Below, one piece after another: positions 34,801-41,885 of a stretch of DNA of 63,613 bases. Both the position numbers and the translations under genes were made by a program. The stretch covers positions 1-63,613 of the forward strand of contig JAADFL010000095.1 in the NCBI GenBank assembly GCA_013152945.1, given 5' to 3'. The stretch is from Deltaproteobacteria bacterium (GTDB taxonomy: Bacteria; Myxococcota_A; JAADFL01). Numbering within the stretch: the stretch's first letter is position 1; each line of letters begins with the position of its first letter. Below the pieces are notes generated by a model. That model was given only the letters and a program-made list of their open reading frames with translations. It made no database searches and had not been told where the DNA came from.

Positions 34801-37074
34801 CCGCCAATCCGCGTCCTGGAAGGAGTCGCTCTCCGAAATGAGCATTTCCCGTGCATCTACCGCAGTCAAAGCCAATTCGATCGTCCTTTTGTGCACGGCA
34901 TCCGCGCCGCCTGCCACTATGATGGACGGACCCTGCGGCGGCGTGAGGTCGAGCGTTATTGTATCGGATACACAAGAGCTCTCGTTGCCGGCGGCATCCC
35001 TGAACACCACCGACACTGCGACTTCTCCTTCCTCCTGCCCTGTCAAGAAAACCGTCTGCCTGGCAAATGGACGCCATTCTCCTCCGTTGCAGGAGAGGTT
35101 GTCGCTAACCTTCATCTCGGCGGCACCGACCGCATGCAGTGATAAGGGTAGCTGGCGAGAAACAGAGAAGGGACTCCCGCCGGCTATGGAGAGCGTGGCC
35201 TCCCCGGGAGGCTGAGTGTCCAGCTCCACCCGCATCGTGGAAGTAGTGCTGACGTTGCCGGCCGGATCCCTAAAACGTGCAAACAGGGTCTTTGTGCCGT
35301 CGCCCGGGGACAACTCAAAGACAAGGGAGGATTGGAAATCACTCCAAGTACAGTCATGGAAGTCCGGGTACTCGCTCACCTGGACCTGGTTGACGGCAGG
35401 ATCATCGGTCGATAGCTCCAGGGACACACGGCGGGACGTTGAATACATCCCGTCGCCTTGCAGCTTTATTGTGCCGATTGGGGGCGTAGTATCCAGGACT
35501 ATCGTGTCGGATACCGCGTCACTTTCATTTCCGGCCTCGTCCTTGAACTTAACGTATACCGTCTTCTCTCCGTCCCCCGGCGGTAAAGTCCATAGTCTTG
35601 GAGACACGAAGGGCTCCCACTGGGCTCCGGTAAAAGAACTGGCATCGGACAACAGCATGTAGGCTGCACCTTCCACTGCCAAGGTGAGCAGCACCTCGCG
35701 TTTCGTAACGTACTGTGCACCATCCTCGATTCGCAGGCCTCCGAGGGACGTATCAGGTGGTCGTGTATCCAGCACGACAGTCGCCTCCAACGGCTCGAGG
35801 CTCTGATTGCCTGCGGCGTCGCGGAAAAGCACCATTACCCGTTTTTCACCGTCCTCCGGCGAAAAGGTCTCGGTCTTCCTGACGTTGTAAGGTTCCCACT
35901 GCTCCGTGTCGAACCGACCGTCCAAGGATATCTTCATCTGGGTCACGCCGCTAACCTTGCGAAGATTCTCCCCTTGGTCTACGGCGGAGATCGCCAAGAC
36001 CACGGTAGGGTCTGTCATGTATCCCTTTCCTTCCCCTACTTGAAGGAGCTGACCTATCGGCGGAGTGGAATCCAGCACTATACGACCGGTGCACACGTCG
36101 GTCTCCGTGTCTTCCTCTGTAATGAACTTTACATACACCGTCTTCTCACCATCGCCCTGGGTGAGAATCCAAGGGTGATCGAACTCGATTGTGTCTGCTT
36201 CGATGGGAACCGTCTCCGGTTCAGAGAAATCGGGGTAATTGCTTATGATCATACTTTTTGCGTGGAATGCCCTGACATGCAGCTTCACTTCCCTGGTGGT
36301 CGTGTACGGTTCGGACAGTCCTGTGAACTGTTTTCCGCTGAATATCGCCACTGCACCGGAAGCAGGTTGGAGTGCGAGAACCCCGGCGGAGGCCTGGCTG
36401 CCTTTACGAACCAGAACGGGCTTCTCGGTGCCGGCTACCACATAACCGGTTTTTGCAGCCACTACGTTGTACTCACCCACAGGTATATTCTCGAAGACGA
36501 ACAGCCCGTCCCCTCCTGTCACGGCGCTGGCACGATAATCCACCGGCTCACGGACCGAACCATCATTCTTAAAGCCGGCAGGTACGAGAGAAACGACCAC
36601 CCCTTCGTGAGTGCCCAAGGGAGTTCCTGTTTCGTCCAAGAGCTGCACCGCTCCCTGAAGGGTGCCACGAAAGATGGGCAAGAATATCTCACCCAGGTCT
36701 ACATGCACGCCAGGATCGACCCGTACTCCGAACAGAACATGGTCCCGGTACTCGGACAAGTGGGCTACGTCATGGACCCGTACTTGGTAAACTCCGGGAG
36801 CCACCTTGTTTAGTTGGAACTTGCCTGTTTCCCGGTTTGGAACGGCCTTGCTGCCGGAATCTTCCAAGGACACTTCAATACCCGACACCGAGTTCCTGGC
36901 CTCGAGCACGACCATGCCTGAAATGCTGCCCGTGCTCTTGAGAGCGGTCGGCGTATCCGGGTCGTACGGATTCGTCGGCGAGATTTCCGTGCTGCACGAG
37001 CAATAAATAAGAACGAGAGCAAAGAATGTAAAATTTCGGATGAAACCCAGCGTCCCAGAGTGCTCCGCTTTCAT
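25804..37074 (-). CDS. giant (3756-aa) Ig-repeat surface protein with FN3 and propeller-like C-terminal region
   Basis: ATG 37074 has GGGAGGAG as ribosome site. The N-terminus is a signal sequence with Cys at 25 and 27 followed by NPYDPDTP, a lipoprotein-like arrangement though the lipobox is imperfect. Residues ~50-225 and ~795-960 are carboxypeptidase-regulatory-like beta domains (TGSISGMVVLEARNSV; GGIAGRASLASAF). From ~230 to ~2785 about 25 repeats of roughly 90 residues share the pattern YTxxRxVxLxL...GDGxKTVYVKFRDEAGN then DTTPP. An FN3 domain follows near 2785-2890 (VSVSWQPSHDAES, ITGYYVYYG). The last ~860 residues contain bladed, sialidase-like strands with repeated SEDGGTSW, GVYMT and WS.A motifs. 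The layout suggests an adhesive filament presenting a C-terminal head, but the ligand is unknown. No frameshift is visible over 11.27 kb, so it is under selection. Confidence 0.9.
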   Translation of the reverse strand: MKAEHSGTLGFIRNFTFFALVLIYCSCSTEISPTNPYDPDTPTALKSTGSISGMVVLEARNSVSGIEVSLEDSGSKAVPNRETGKFQLNKVAPGVYQVRVHDVAHLSEYRDHVLFGVRVDPGVHVDLGEIFLPIFRGTLQGAVQLLDETGTPLGTHEGVVVSLVPAGFKNDGSVREPVDYRASAVTGGDGLFVFENIPVGEYNVVAAKTGYVVAGTEKPVLVRKGSQASAGVLALQPASGAVAIFSGKQFTGLSEPYTTTREVKLHVRAFHAKSMIISNYPDFSEPETVPIEADTIEFDHPWILTQGDGEKTVYVKFITEEDTETDVCTGRIVLDSTPPIGQLLQVGEGKGYMTDPTVVLAISAVDQGENLRKVSGVTQMKISLDGRFDTEQWEPYNVRKTETFSPEDGEKRVMVLFRDAAGNQSLEPLEATVVLDTRPPDTSLGGLRIEDGAQYVTKREVLLTLAVEGAAYMLLSDASSFTGAQWEPFVSPRLWTLPPGDGEKTVYVKFKDEAGNESDAVSDTIVLDTTPPIGTIKLQGDGMYSTSRRVSLELSTDDPAVNQVQVSEYPDFHDCTWSDFQSSLVFELSPGDGTKTLFARFRDPAGNVSTTSTMRVELDTQPPGEATLSIAGGSPFSVSRQLPLSLHAVGAAEMKVSDNLSCNGGEWRPFARQTVFLTGQEEGEVAVSVVFRDAAGNESSCVSDTITLDLTPPQGPSIIVAGGADAVHKRTIELALTAVDAREMLISESDSFQDADWRPFRDTVEFILSAGDGAKEVFAKFRDKAGNETTAVSDTVLLDTTGDLDATVWLEEREDMGGALATLSGLGGTFTQTSSSPTGALSFRSVPNGSYSLLVTLPGYEDVYHPSVTVSPGAVTKLGQIKLFLARGGIAGRASLASAFDHSGIVIELEGETRTAVTNSEGYYEINDLRVGDYMLWARKKGYVRTRIGRVAVVESTTSTAPDVTLAKQEGDFSINNGAGYTNSRTVELTDLSWPGAVDFMVSEDESFLDPSMGDTSWRGGFEPGHQPPYTHILTSGDGYKTLYLKFLTGTGQESSVLRAGIFLDTTPPPFDGGSITINDGSKFCTSPAVTLHLDAHDAGEGDGTASGIAMVRLSWNQDMSGAINTEYSGTYNNWMLGQAPVSDGLKHVYAVFVDKAGNESKQPVTAQVYYDTTPPGSVSLRIGTGGQYTTTPFVVLSMSGQEPCDPDYPEANGCTLGFLEPYRMMVSQTEGFLGAVWEPYTTVRNFTLIPGDGQKTVYLKVADQAGNVSGVVSASMVLDTTPPSPVSMSLTPAPYTATRQVSVLLEASDATEMQLAEDVLFTGATWQAYVGNTRFDLSDRDGQHTVFVRFRDAAGNVSDPLSAITVLDRVPPEGAYFTILQGEYTTVPRVDLALYAVGATEMSLSEGDTCTGSWVPFDNTYVLPLTDSAGEKSVSARFRDEAGNETACLTQHVVYDPDPPAEDRIGVAIVGNLPGSPERTSSRQVLISMTYPEEDTAAMQVSDDLGFPGAAWQVVASEIAWTLPPGDGAKTVYARFKDEAGNVSVTVSDSIQLDQTPPQNPTVEVDEGETTPTRTIHLTLSAVDATEMIIAENQSFSGASWQQYEGSAEYEITSPGDGIKVIYAKFRDGFLNETETVSDMVVLDTGAPSSPMVVINSGAEYTTDRNVILGLSAGGATRYATSLNGVDFETWQDYAPSVAFLLPDSDGSHTVYVKFQDDAGNETAMVSDSIVLDRQPPENPAVVIQDGSTYTTQRNVVLTLSASGASAMKLGDQHALSGAVWTTFSPSIAYTLSLPEGTKTVYARFRDEAGNETETVWDDIVLDMTPPGGNSVVIAGGDAYTTNRSVDITLSTDEPASTLMQVSNWSDFHDLGQGDWSPFSVMVQHTLTEGQGTKLVYARFKDPAGNISPVVSDSIVYDSIAPEGGQVTINNGDEVTNDRSLVLTLWAPGAASMKVSDDSTCNGGTVESYSTSKALTTTQPEGLVTVSVMFYDEAGNASQCVTDSIMFDQKPPSSPTVVINDGDDFTKSSIVTLGISAQGADYMMISNDAAFAGATWRPYNTSVAWSLEEGEGIRTVYVRFRDAAGNPTGAPVEAQDSITVDSIAPGNAGIVIDGGATYSNSATHTCTLTITHDGTASEMMLSNTQDFIGATWVPVQGTVTNYDFGASEGTKTVFAKLRDDAKNESGTIFDSIVYDITPPQSTSMTIDGGDPVTNSPNLLLNLSAVGATRMKISDNGTCNGGTAENYTGTKAFTTTQPEGTVTLSVVYYDAAGNASACITDDIELDQTPPENASLQIVSLGGDDTHTASRNVRLNIAANGATQMRISNNAACTGGTWEDYATIKEWTLVNGGDNVQAWVSVTFKDAAGNTSQCISDDILIDTVAPVPTAFQVEAGGTDTYYTNSSSLYITALAASGTWSTAELSENMAFSTVTATISYPPSFPVSYTLQDYASDGSRDGQKRIFARFKDAVGNTSAIIESDVYLDTVAPVFTDIQIDDDDDYTDSNLFYVTMQAQDTASGVHYAYLDDDSSPFDGTRYTYDTLVTYSYADNTSGIKTVWVGFEDLAGNRSEAISDQIHLDVGAPSSVSFTIDGGASCPANITNNTLVTLAITASDDQNGSGIAEVKIAENADFDLANWQAYIPNKAFVLSAANGNKVIGLKVRDFVGHESTASNRCIILDTQPPSPVSVSVQEGDKYYKKDVTLSVHALDNISGASDLWMWVDGSDVSKFTNSGGSGVNRWMPYASGTATLSDGDGTKHIYVKYRDRAGNETQFTTDTVLLDTSPPQDVISDSIEAGFRQVSVSWQPSHDAESGITGYYVYYGTSPSLMDGTWAYEGDSPVFVTGPTANNITLHGMEHYGVNYYFGVKAVNGAQNISEQFGNTLSTCSRWEGSKMAMSTASVPSIYDSFRCENYMLTLVGGDALEYVYSPDHGHTWEEGDSDFEVSGSYISGAGLCLEDPDDANTTYLLGAFLEDSSNRLIVKRKRITHTESMSAWYAPSGSYDPDAGLDMVSLGGKIMLFAQDSGSKEIVMQTYDNDTDTWSAASIANPGYKAYEVRACASDHTVIVAWRNAPENVDGDVFQVRSGNGGLSFGSISSALATSVQGLALDCFRAGESSNDTAVIQVFYDAAQGKCAGILSDNAGIAYNDINTPGFDADITGPPSVYAEAGYINIALSLSSGETKLGLLRSEDGGTSWRRMQLPGSYDDLDSPAEHLGVGGHAGGSVYISGVALDKGGSGSSLLEVYPLLSAPVDRTLISPYELGNTIYSNWEPSGTDNPPYYAVFSDNDGPPWESFELINGGSGHWTGQSSDSYSNYYAIASADSPAPRRVFSDQSWTYALHGFTSKTFLHNGSGVLLFHSPGYYDTGMTDEDVVWTSATNEGDIYASAYRSNPPNVAALFSDTSGCVKRRAIALAPTRDAIMLYYCEGGGQTQGVYMTTCDLAAGSCSSREGARIPFVNDDESKMWLDFRPDTGVNGWDRMLAISTSGSLGHYALSATVWDERGSDGGKPGWGRDEMIVSTGNEVVISPRIAEFDSRFRYWRVYGFLPGSGLEEFRRDSLSGNWSATTIAGTSGLYVNNLSTAHNNRDEILVVGESSHSSAETRVFIRTTPRKGTNPSWTSFVLNTSTFLLNGKGPLVWAAANEETLYIMLSSTSQDVNGNVVEYSALYTCYEDCYGPKAWHKNTLLSHVYPITSYTPQSSETTVATPPLGSPYNDFGAWNYLMSSGLIKDPKDIPETLLLMNGANTRWSPRLRR

Positions 37075-37355
37075 TTCGACTCCTCCCTTGCGCGATTGGA
37101 TCAGACCTTACGCCCACTCCCACGAAAACCAAGAGTACGAGTATCCAGCCCGGTAGAGTAGTGTTGTCTTTTGCCATCGCTGTGAAATCGCCTGTACCCC
37201 CAACCAGGTGCAGACGCCCAACCAATGGGCTGGCGTAAAAGCATCATAGAACTATTTACGACAGGAGCTTTGCTCAAAATTCATAATATTTGGTAAAATA
37301 TTTTATCACTCTCCCATGGCTCCTTCAAGGAAAACCATAAGTGCGTGGTAGCTGA
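37075..37355. promoter_or_regulatory. upstream region of the giant gene, no further features seen
   Basis: This ~280-bp stretch must carry the promoter of the giant gene. I find no convincing paired -35/-10 boxes, RNA gene or ordered repeat. The ribosome site GGGAGGAG is adjacent to the ATG at 37074. Confidence 0.3.
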
Positions 37356-37558
37356 ATTAAAATGTCAGTAGGAAAGGGATCCGTCCCCTATGGACAACCG
37401 CATTATAGGGACATCGTCCTTAATTCAATCATGCCCAATTAAATCAAATAAAACCAATTCCCCAAAAGCCCCAAAGGGGCGGAAATAAAATAGCCTGGGG
37501 CAATGCCCCAGGAATTATTGGTACCAAACGATCCCCCCTCGCCCGCTCCGCGGGAAAG
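37356..37558 (+). repeat. direct repeat, right copy, flanking the giant surface-protein gene
   Basis: Second copy of the 25362-25560 repeat with a short insertion after AAAGGGGCGG. Same orientation, so recombination between copies would excise the 11.3-kb gene with its promoter. It is followed within 30 bp by hairpin-repeat copy D. Confidence 0.92.
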
Positions 37559-37583
37559 AGCGATTTAGGGGAAGAGGACCGCG

Positions 37584-37771
37584 GAAAGCCTACCTCATCA
37601 AGGAGACAAAAAAATAATTTGTTTGGCTTGAATCTCGCAGGGGCGGTTCGCGAACCACCCCTACAACCTCATGAAATGACGGCGTATTTTGGGCACCCAA
37701 AAAATCAACCTGGGTGGGGAGGGTCCGGGTGGGGAGGGTCCGATCAACCTGGGTGGGGAGGGTCCCATCTT
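37584..37771 (+). repeat. dispersed hairpin repeat, copy D (partial)
   Basis: Retains GGAAAGCC, the GAATCTCGCA block, the hairpin GGGCGGTTCGCGAACCACCC at about 37641-37660, CCTACAACCTCATGAAATGAC and a tail of AATCAACCTGGGTGGGGAGGG repeats. The left part of the copies A-C body is missing. It is the only copy found outside the first 9 kb. Confidence 0.75.
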
Positions 37772-37809
37772 AGGTTCCCCTTAATTATTTTCTAATTATT
37801 TTAGTTGTA

Positions 37810-39186
37810 TTATTTTTTGAGCGGCCAAAGAACAGCCGCAGCCACCATGAACACCGGTATCATCAAGACCATGGAGGAAACAAAAACAATGCCCTGTCTT
37901 GTCGTGAACCATAGAATTTCGCCTGTCAATCCCAAAAGCATTACAACAACCGAAAGCCAAATGAAAATCCCGGGCCGAAAAAGTAATGAAACAACGGCCT
38001 TTTTCCTACAGCCCACAGCAAGCGTAATTGCTATAAGCACCGGCAAGATAAGAAAGGGAAAAAGCATGTGTGCCCTTATAAAGATATTATCGTTTAGGGC
38101 CCGGGCAGCAGGAGCTTCTCCCGCTCCGTACAAGCCCTCGTGCATCTCAATATAGACGCCCAGCACGACTGCGCCTATAAAACCCGTTACCCAGGCTGTG
38201 ACAATGCTGTTCCGCACACCTTTTTCCATGGCTGACAAAGGTTCCGGGCCATGCCTCCTCTGTGGTCCGAAAAGTCCGGCCGCAAGAACCAGGAAACCGA
38301 TCTCCTGTAATGTCAGTATCACGTCGTCCAGCGGGATACCGCTTTGACCCGATGCGAAAAGCACAGGCGGCTCCCAACCGGTAATTGCAGTAGAGACATA
38401 AACACCGGTCGCCGCCAATAGACTGACGAGCACAATCCAAAGACCGGTTTCGCTGATGTGGCTCCACAAAGCGTCACGAGACTGATAATGCAAATATGTT
38501 GCGGCAACCGCCGCCAAACCGCTCATCAGGGCAGCCATGACGAGGTGGGAATGAGATGTTACCAGGCCTTCCCGAAAGTCTTGTGGACTCATTTTCGTGG
38601 CGCCGAGCCATGTATTCAAACCAGGAATGGAACTTGTGCCGATGTCGATTGACCAACCGGCAAGATGCCCCAGCGGCCCTGCCACGAGGATTGCCGACAA
38701 GGAGACGAGCAGAAGCAAGAAACCGACGCCCCGCTCTTTTTCCCTCCCGTGTTCTCCGAAATAACGTTTGATCATGCAGGCCACGAGCACCAGCCCGAGC
38801 AATTCCGCCATCGACATGCCAATGACCTGTGCAATAGTGCTGACAGAAATTTCCTTGCTGGCATTGAAGACAGAACCCACACCCGCAAAAAGTACGGAGA
38901 GCATGGCGGCGACGGCAAAGGCATTCCCCTTGGTCAAGTCCAGGTGCAGCACCTTTATTGTTAAAATATAGAAAAGAATCAGGGCAGGGATCATTATCGC
39001 GTGATAATAATTGGCTTCAGGGTAGGTGAAATCTCCCGGAACAAACCAGTGAACATTGAAAAAAGGACTTGAAACAAGAGCTATCACAATCCATGAGACA
39101 GCAAAGAAAACAGCGAAATCAAGCAAAATGCCGGGCTGATTAGAAAGAGCCGTCTTTTTGTCATCTTCGACTATCAATATCCTCAT
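37810..39186 (-). CDS. polytopic membrane protein (heme-copper-oxidase-like) with response-regulator-like N-terminus
   Basis: About 458 residues from ATG 39186, an upstream TTG at 39195 being less likely. The first residues read MRILIVEDDKKTA, the canonical start of a response regulator receiver, then switch at once to about 12 membrane helices (LLDFAVFFAVSWIVIALV onward). His-rich helix motifs NYYHAIMIPALILFY, TSHSHLVMAALMSGL and IRAHMLFPFLILP recall NorB/CcoN-type heme-copper proteins, but the full set of six ligands is not evident, so the family is uncertain. The join suggests a deletion that fused the 5' end and ribosome site of a regulator gene to a membrane-protein gene. There is no electron-transfer partner nearby. 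Confidence 0.6.
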   Translation of the reverse strand: MRILIVEDDKKTALSNQPGILLDFAVFFAVSWIVIALVSSPFFNVHWFVPGDFTYPEANYYHAIMIPALILFYILTIKVLHLDLTKGNAFAVAAMLSVLFAGVGSVFNASKEISVSTIAQVIGMSMAELLGLVLVACMIKRYFGEHGREKERGVGFLLLLVSLSAILVAGPLGHLAGWSIDIGTSSIPGLNTWLGATKMSPQDFREGLVTSHSHLVMAALMSGLAAVAATYLHYQSRDALWSHISETGLWIVLVSLLAATGVYVSTAITGWEPPVLFASGQSGIPLDDVILTLQEIGFLVLAAGLFGPQRRHGPEPLSAMEKGVRNSIVTAWVTGFIGAVVLGVYIEMHEGLYGAGEAPAARALNDNIFIRAHMLFPFLILPVLIAITLAVGCRKKAVVSLLFRPGIFIWLSVVVMLLGLTGEILWFTTRQGIVFVSSMVLMIPVFMVAAAVLWPLKK

Positions 39187-39403
39187 CTCTTTCAACCGTT
39201 CTCCAGAGCATTACTCGGTTCATTCAAACTACATCATAGATTGCAATGCAACAAGAATGCCCTTTCGCCAGGCCGCTGATAGAACGCAGACTCCTGCTCT
39301 TGCCTGGAGTTGTCCTCTATAGTAATGTCCAACAGTCGGAGGTGGACAAAGTAGTACCTTGATTCTAGGACGCAAACTCCAGATATGAACGGAGGATTGA
39401 GAT

Positions 39404-40309
39404 ATGAGCGAATATGACGAAGAAAAGAGCGGCCTGTCGTTTTTGTCAAAGGCCTTGATCGTCCTTGTTTCAGTAGCCGCCGCACTCGCCCTCTTCTATT
39501 ACTTCAGTGCAAGGAATGCCGGCCGTTACAAGCTGATCCTCGATGGGAACAAACTGGTGGTTGAAAAGGGCTTGTTCTTTCCAATAGGCATGGGCCGGTA
39601 CGAACCCGAGGACAAGAGATTCCTCTCCGCGTACGAGCCGATAGAAGTTCCGGCCGAAAGCTCGCCTCCCGCCGACAGGACATTCCACGAACTTGCCGAC
39701 ATCGACGTTGCGCTCCTCAATTACATTCTCGATGTTTCGAAAGACCTGGTCGCAAAAGGAAAGCCCGAGAATTTCGACCAGGCATTGAAGCTTCTCAAGC
39801 GAGTGGATGAATTGCCTGCCCTTTCAAATGCCCAGCGACAAAAAATAAGGGACACGAAAGCAGACGTGTATTATTCCCAGGGCAAGCTGATACTTCAAAA
39901 GGTTGCGGACGAGCTTCGAACCGTCCTCGAGCACTTCAGGGAGGCCAAGAACTCCGGGGGTTCCACAGGCAAGTACAGAGATATCGACCACTGGATAGCC
40001 CTGCTCGAAAGCAAGATACGTTACATCGAATCCGGTGAATCCACATTGCCGCCACAAACCACGCAGCCCCGGCCCATGCAGCATGAACAAATGGAGCAGA
40101 TGAAGCAGCATGTCCGCCCGATGCAGAGATACACTCCGGACGAAAGCCAGGAACCGGTTCAAAAACATATTCAAACCGGTCCGGGAATGGAAACCAGGAT
40201 ACAGGTGCCGCAGCTCGAACCCAAGCAAGAAGATACCGCCAAAAGCAAGGAATCACCCAACAAAGGCACCAAGACGAAAAAACCGGCAATCAAGGGAGAG
40301 ACATTGTAG
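39404..40309 (+). CDS. single-pass membrane protein with helical domain and Gln/Met/Pro-rich tail
   Basis: A protein of 301 residues, not recognised. One membrane helix (KALIVLVSVAAALALFYYF, 16-34) after a short acidic cytoplasmic start, then ~60 residues of beta character, and a helical region at ~95-210 with TPR-like alternation (FDQALKLLKRVDELPALSN, KADVYYSQGKLILQKVADEL). The tail (~215-301) is rich in Gln, Met, Pro and Lys (QHEQMEQMKQHVRP). ATG 39404 has GGAGGATTGAGAT upstream. It is divergent from the heme-copper-like gene, with a ~217-bp intergenic region holding both promoters. An envelope-scaffold role is possible but only a guess. Confidence 0.7.
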   Translation: MSEYDEEKSGLSFLSKALIVLVSVAAALALFYYFSARNAGRYKLILDGNKLVVEKGLFFPIGMGRYEPEDKRFLSAYEPIEVPAESSPPADRTFHELADIDVALLNYILDVSKDLVAKGKPENFDQALKLLKRVDELPALSNAQRQKIRDTKADVYYSQGKLILQKVADELRTVLEHFREAKNSGGSTGKYRDIDHWIALLESKIRYIESGESTLPPQTTQPRPMQHEQMEQMKQHVRPMQRYTPDESQEPVQKHIQTGPGMETRIQVPQLEPKQEDTAKSKESPNKGTKTKKPAIKGETL

Positions 40310-40403
40310 AGCCGCCTTTGGCGAATATGGATAACGAGTTTCGGTTTTCGTTTCATGACCTCGCGAGACAGGGAAGCCCCCGGAACTTAAGTTTTGCATT
40401 ATG

Positions 40404-41219
40404 TCACAGGTCATTGGCACGAGTTGCCCCGGCCGCGACCACTCGTGCCCCGATTCCAACGCCGATTTCACTTGCAGCAGAGCCGTCCCTCTTTGCAATT
40501 TCCAGGTAACCACAGCTTCCAAAGAGTGCGAGCAAGCCGCCTTCTTCAACATCGCTGTAACTTCGAACAACATTGCCCAACCGAAGTCCCATGATGGAAA
40601 CCGTCAGGTTATCCTTTTCGATACCGGTCAAAACAGGATCCGTTTCATGCAAATTGGTCTGAAGATTCCCGAAACGATCGACATGTACGACCCTGGCGAC
40701 TATTTCCCCGCCGTCCACGACCGGCCTTTCAATATTCAGTTCGACAACATCGTCCACACGGGGACCGACCCGATCCATGGGCTCCCCAAGGGCCAGCCGG
40801 GCCGCAACAGGCGCGAAAACATCTCTTCCATGAAATGTCGAAGACACGGATTTCATCACCAGGTCCCGGTTGGTTATCTCCCTTGCCTCGATTTCATTGC
40901 CTGCGGCCCTGGCCGCCGGAATCAGTACGCCGTTGTCCGGGCCGACAAACCTGTAACCCCCGGCCTCAACGGCAATGGGCCGCCTTTGCCCCCCGACTCC
41001 GGGATCGACCACCACAAGGTGAACGGTTCCCTTTTGAAACCAGCGAAAACTGCAACCAAGCATGAAGGCTGCTTCCACAATATTTTGCGGCTCCACCAGG
41101 TGGCTTATGTCCACGAATTGCACATCAGGTACAATCTTCAGGATAACCGCCTTTACCTGCGCCACATAGGAATCTTTCAGACCGAAATCGGTCAGCAAAG
41201 TTATGATCCGGCGAGCCAT
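40404..41219 (-). CDS. SAM hydrolase (SAM hydroxide adenosyltransferase, DUF62 family)
   Basis: The protein has 271 residues, the usual length. It shows the family motifs: IITLLTDFGLKDSYVAQVKA at the N-terminus, VVVDPGVGG, RFVGPDNGVL, FHGRDVFAPVAARLA and VVHVDRFGNLQTN near the C-terminal domain start. Enzymes of this group hydrolyse S-adenosylmethionine to adenosine and methionine, and use water rather than halide in the common bacterial form. ATG 41219 has GGGAGGAG five bases before it. It is followed downstream by convergent intergenic space and preceded, 33 bp away, by the last of three membrane-protein genes in the same direction, so it may be the end of that operon. Confidence 0.93.
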   Translation of the reverse strand: MARRIITLLTDFGLKDSYVAQVKAVILKIVPDVQFVDISHLVEPQNIVEAAFMLGCSFRWFQKGTVHLVVVDPGVGGQRRPIAVEAGGYRFVGPDNGVLIPAARAAGNEIEAREITNRDLVMKSVSSTFHGRDVFAPVAARLALGEPMDRVGPRVDDVVELNIERPVVDGGEIVARVVHVDRFGNLQTNLHETDPVLTGIEKDNLTVSIMGLRLGNVVRSYSDVEEGGLLALFGSCGYLEIAKRDGSAASEIGVGIGARVVAAGATRANDL

Positions 41220-41252
41220 CTTCTCCTCCCTGCATCCAGCCGTGTTACATCG

Positions 41253-41885
41253 TCAGGATATCACGTGCAGCCAATCCCTCATCAGGAACAATACTCTTCC
41301 AATCAGCAATGAAATCCTGGCCATCACCGTGTACCCGAACGACGCGCCGAACCCGGCCATCAACACGAGAACACCGAACTGCGACGTCCATTTCAAAACT
41401 CTCTTCCTCGGCATGGAAAAGAAGAAATACATGAGTGCGCATATTGTACCGACTACCAGGAGCAAGTCACCGGCAACTTGTGCAATGCCGCCGTCGAAGC
41501 CCACCTGCACGGTGCTTTGTACCTGCTTTAAAACTTCGGCATCGATTACCTGGGGTATCTGCACACCGGCGGAAAAGCCGACGATGAAGGCCAATGGAAA
41601 CCTTGCCAGCCAGGCGGTCTTTTCGCCGAGCCTGGCCAACATGAGCAGCATCATTATTACAGGTATAAACTGCAGCCCCGCAAACCAGGCAGCCGGATCC
41701 TTCATTATCGGGTTGACCACTTGCGGCCTTATTACTTCGAACCAGGCGAGGCAAATCAGGTACCCGCCGGTCACTCCCACCATGAGGTGTTCGGCGAACT
41801 TGTACAACGGGTTGTCCTTGTACATGAAGGAAAACACGCAAAGGGTCAATAAGGCCGCAATCCATGTCCATATTACGTCAGCCAT
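41253..41885 (-). CDS. membrane protein 3 of the DUF6754-linked operon
   Basis: About 210 residues from ATG 41885, which overlaps the preceding gene's stop by 8 bp; an earlier in-frame start at 41939 is unlikely. Five to six membrane helices: VIWTWIAALLTLCVFSFM, LMVGVTGGYLICLAWFEVI, LQFIPVIMMLLMLARLG, ARFPLAFIVGFSAG, VAGDLLLVVGTICALMYFFF and GVLVLMAGFGASFGYTVMA. No enzymatic motif is seen. It ends the chain HEAT/FN3/DUF6754 - membrane protein 1 - membrane protein 2 - this gene, each overlapping or within 25 bp of the next, which argues for one membrane complex. Confidence 0.8.
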   Translation of the reverse strand: MADVIWTWIAALLTLCVFSFMYKDNPLYKFAEHLMVGVTGGYLICLAWFEVIRPQVVNPIMKDPAAWFAGLQFIPVIMMLLMLARLGEKTAWLARFPLAFIVGFSAGVQIPQVIDAEVLKQVQSTVQVGFDGGIAQVAGDLLLVVGTICALMYFFFSMPRKRVLKWTSQFGVLVLMAGFGASFGYTVMARISLLIGRVLFLMRDWLHVIS

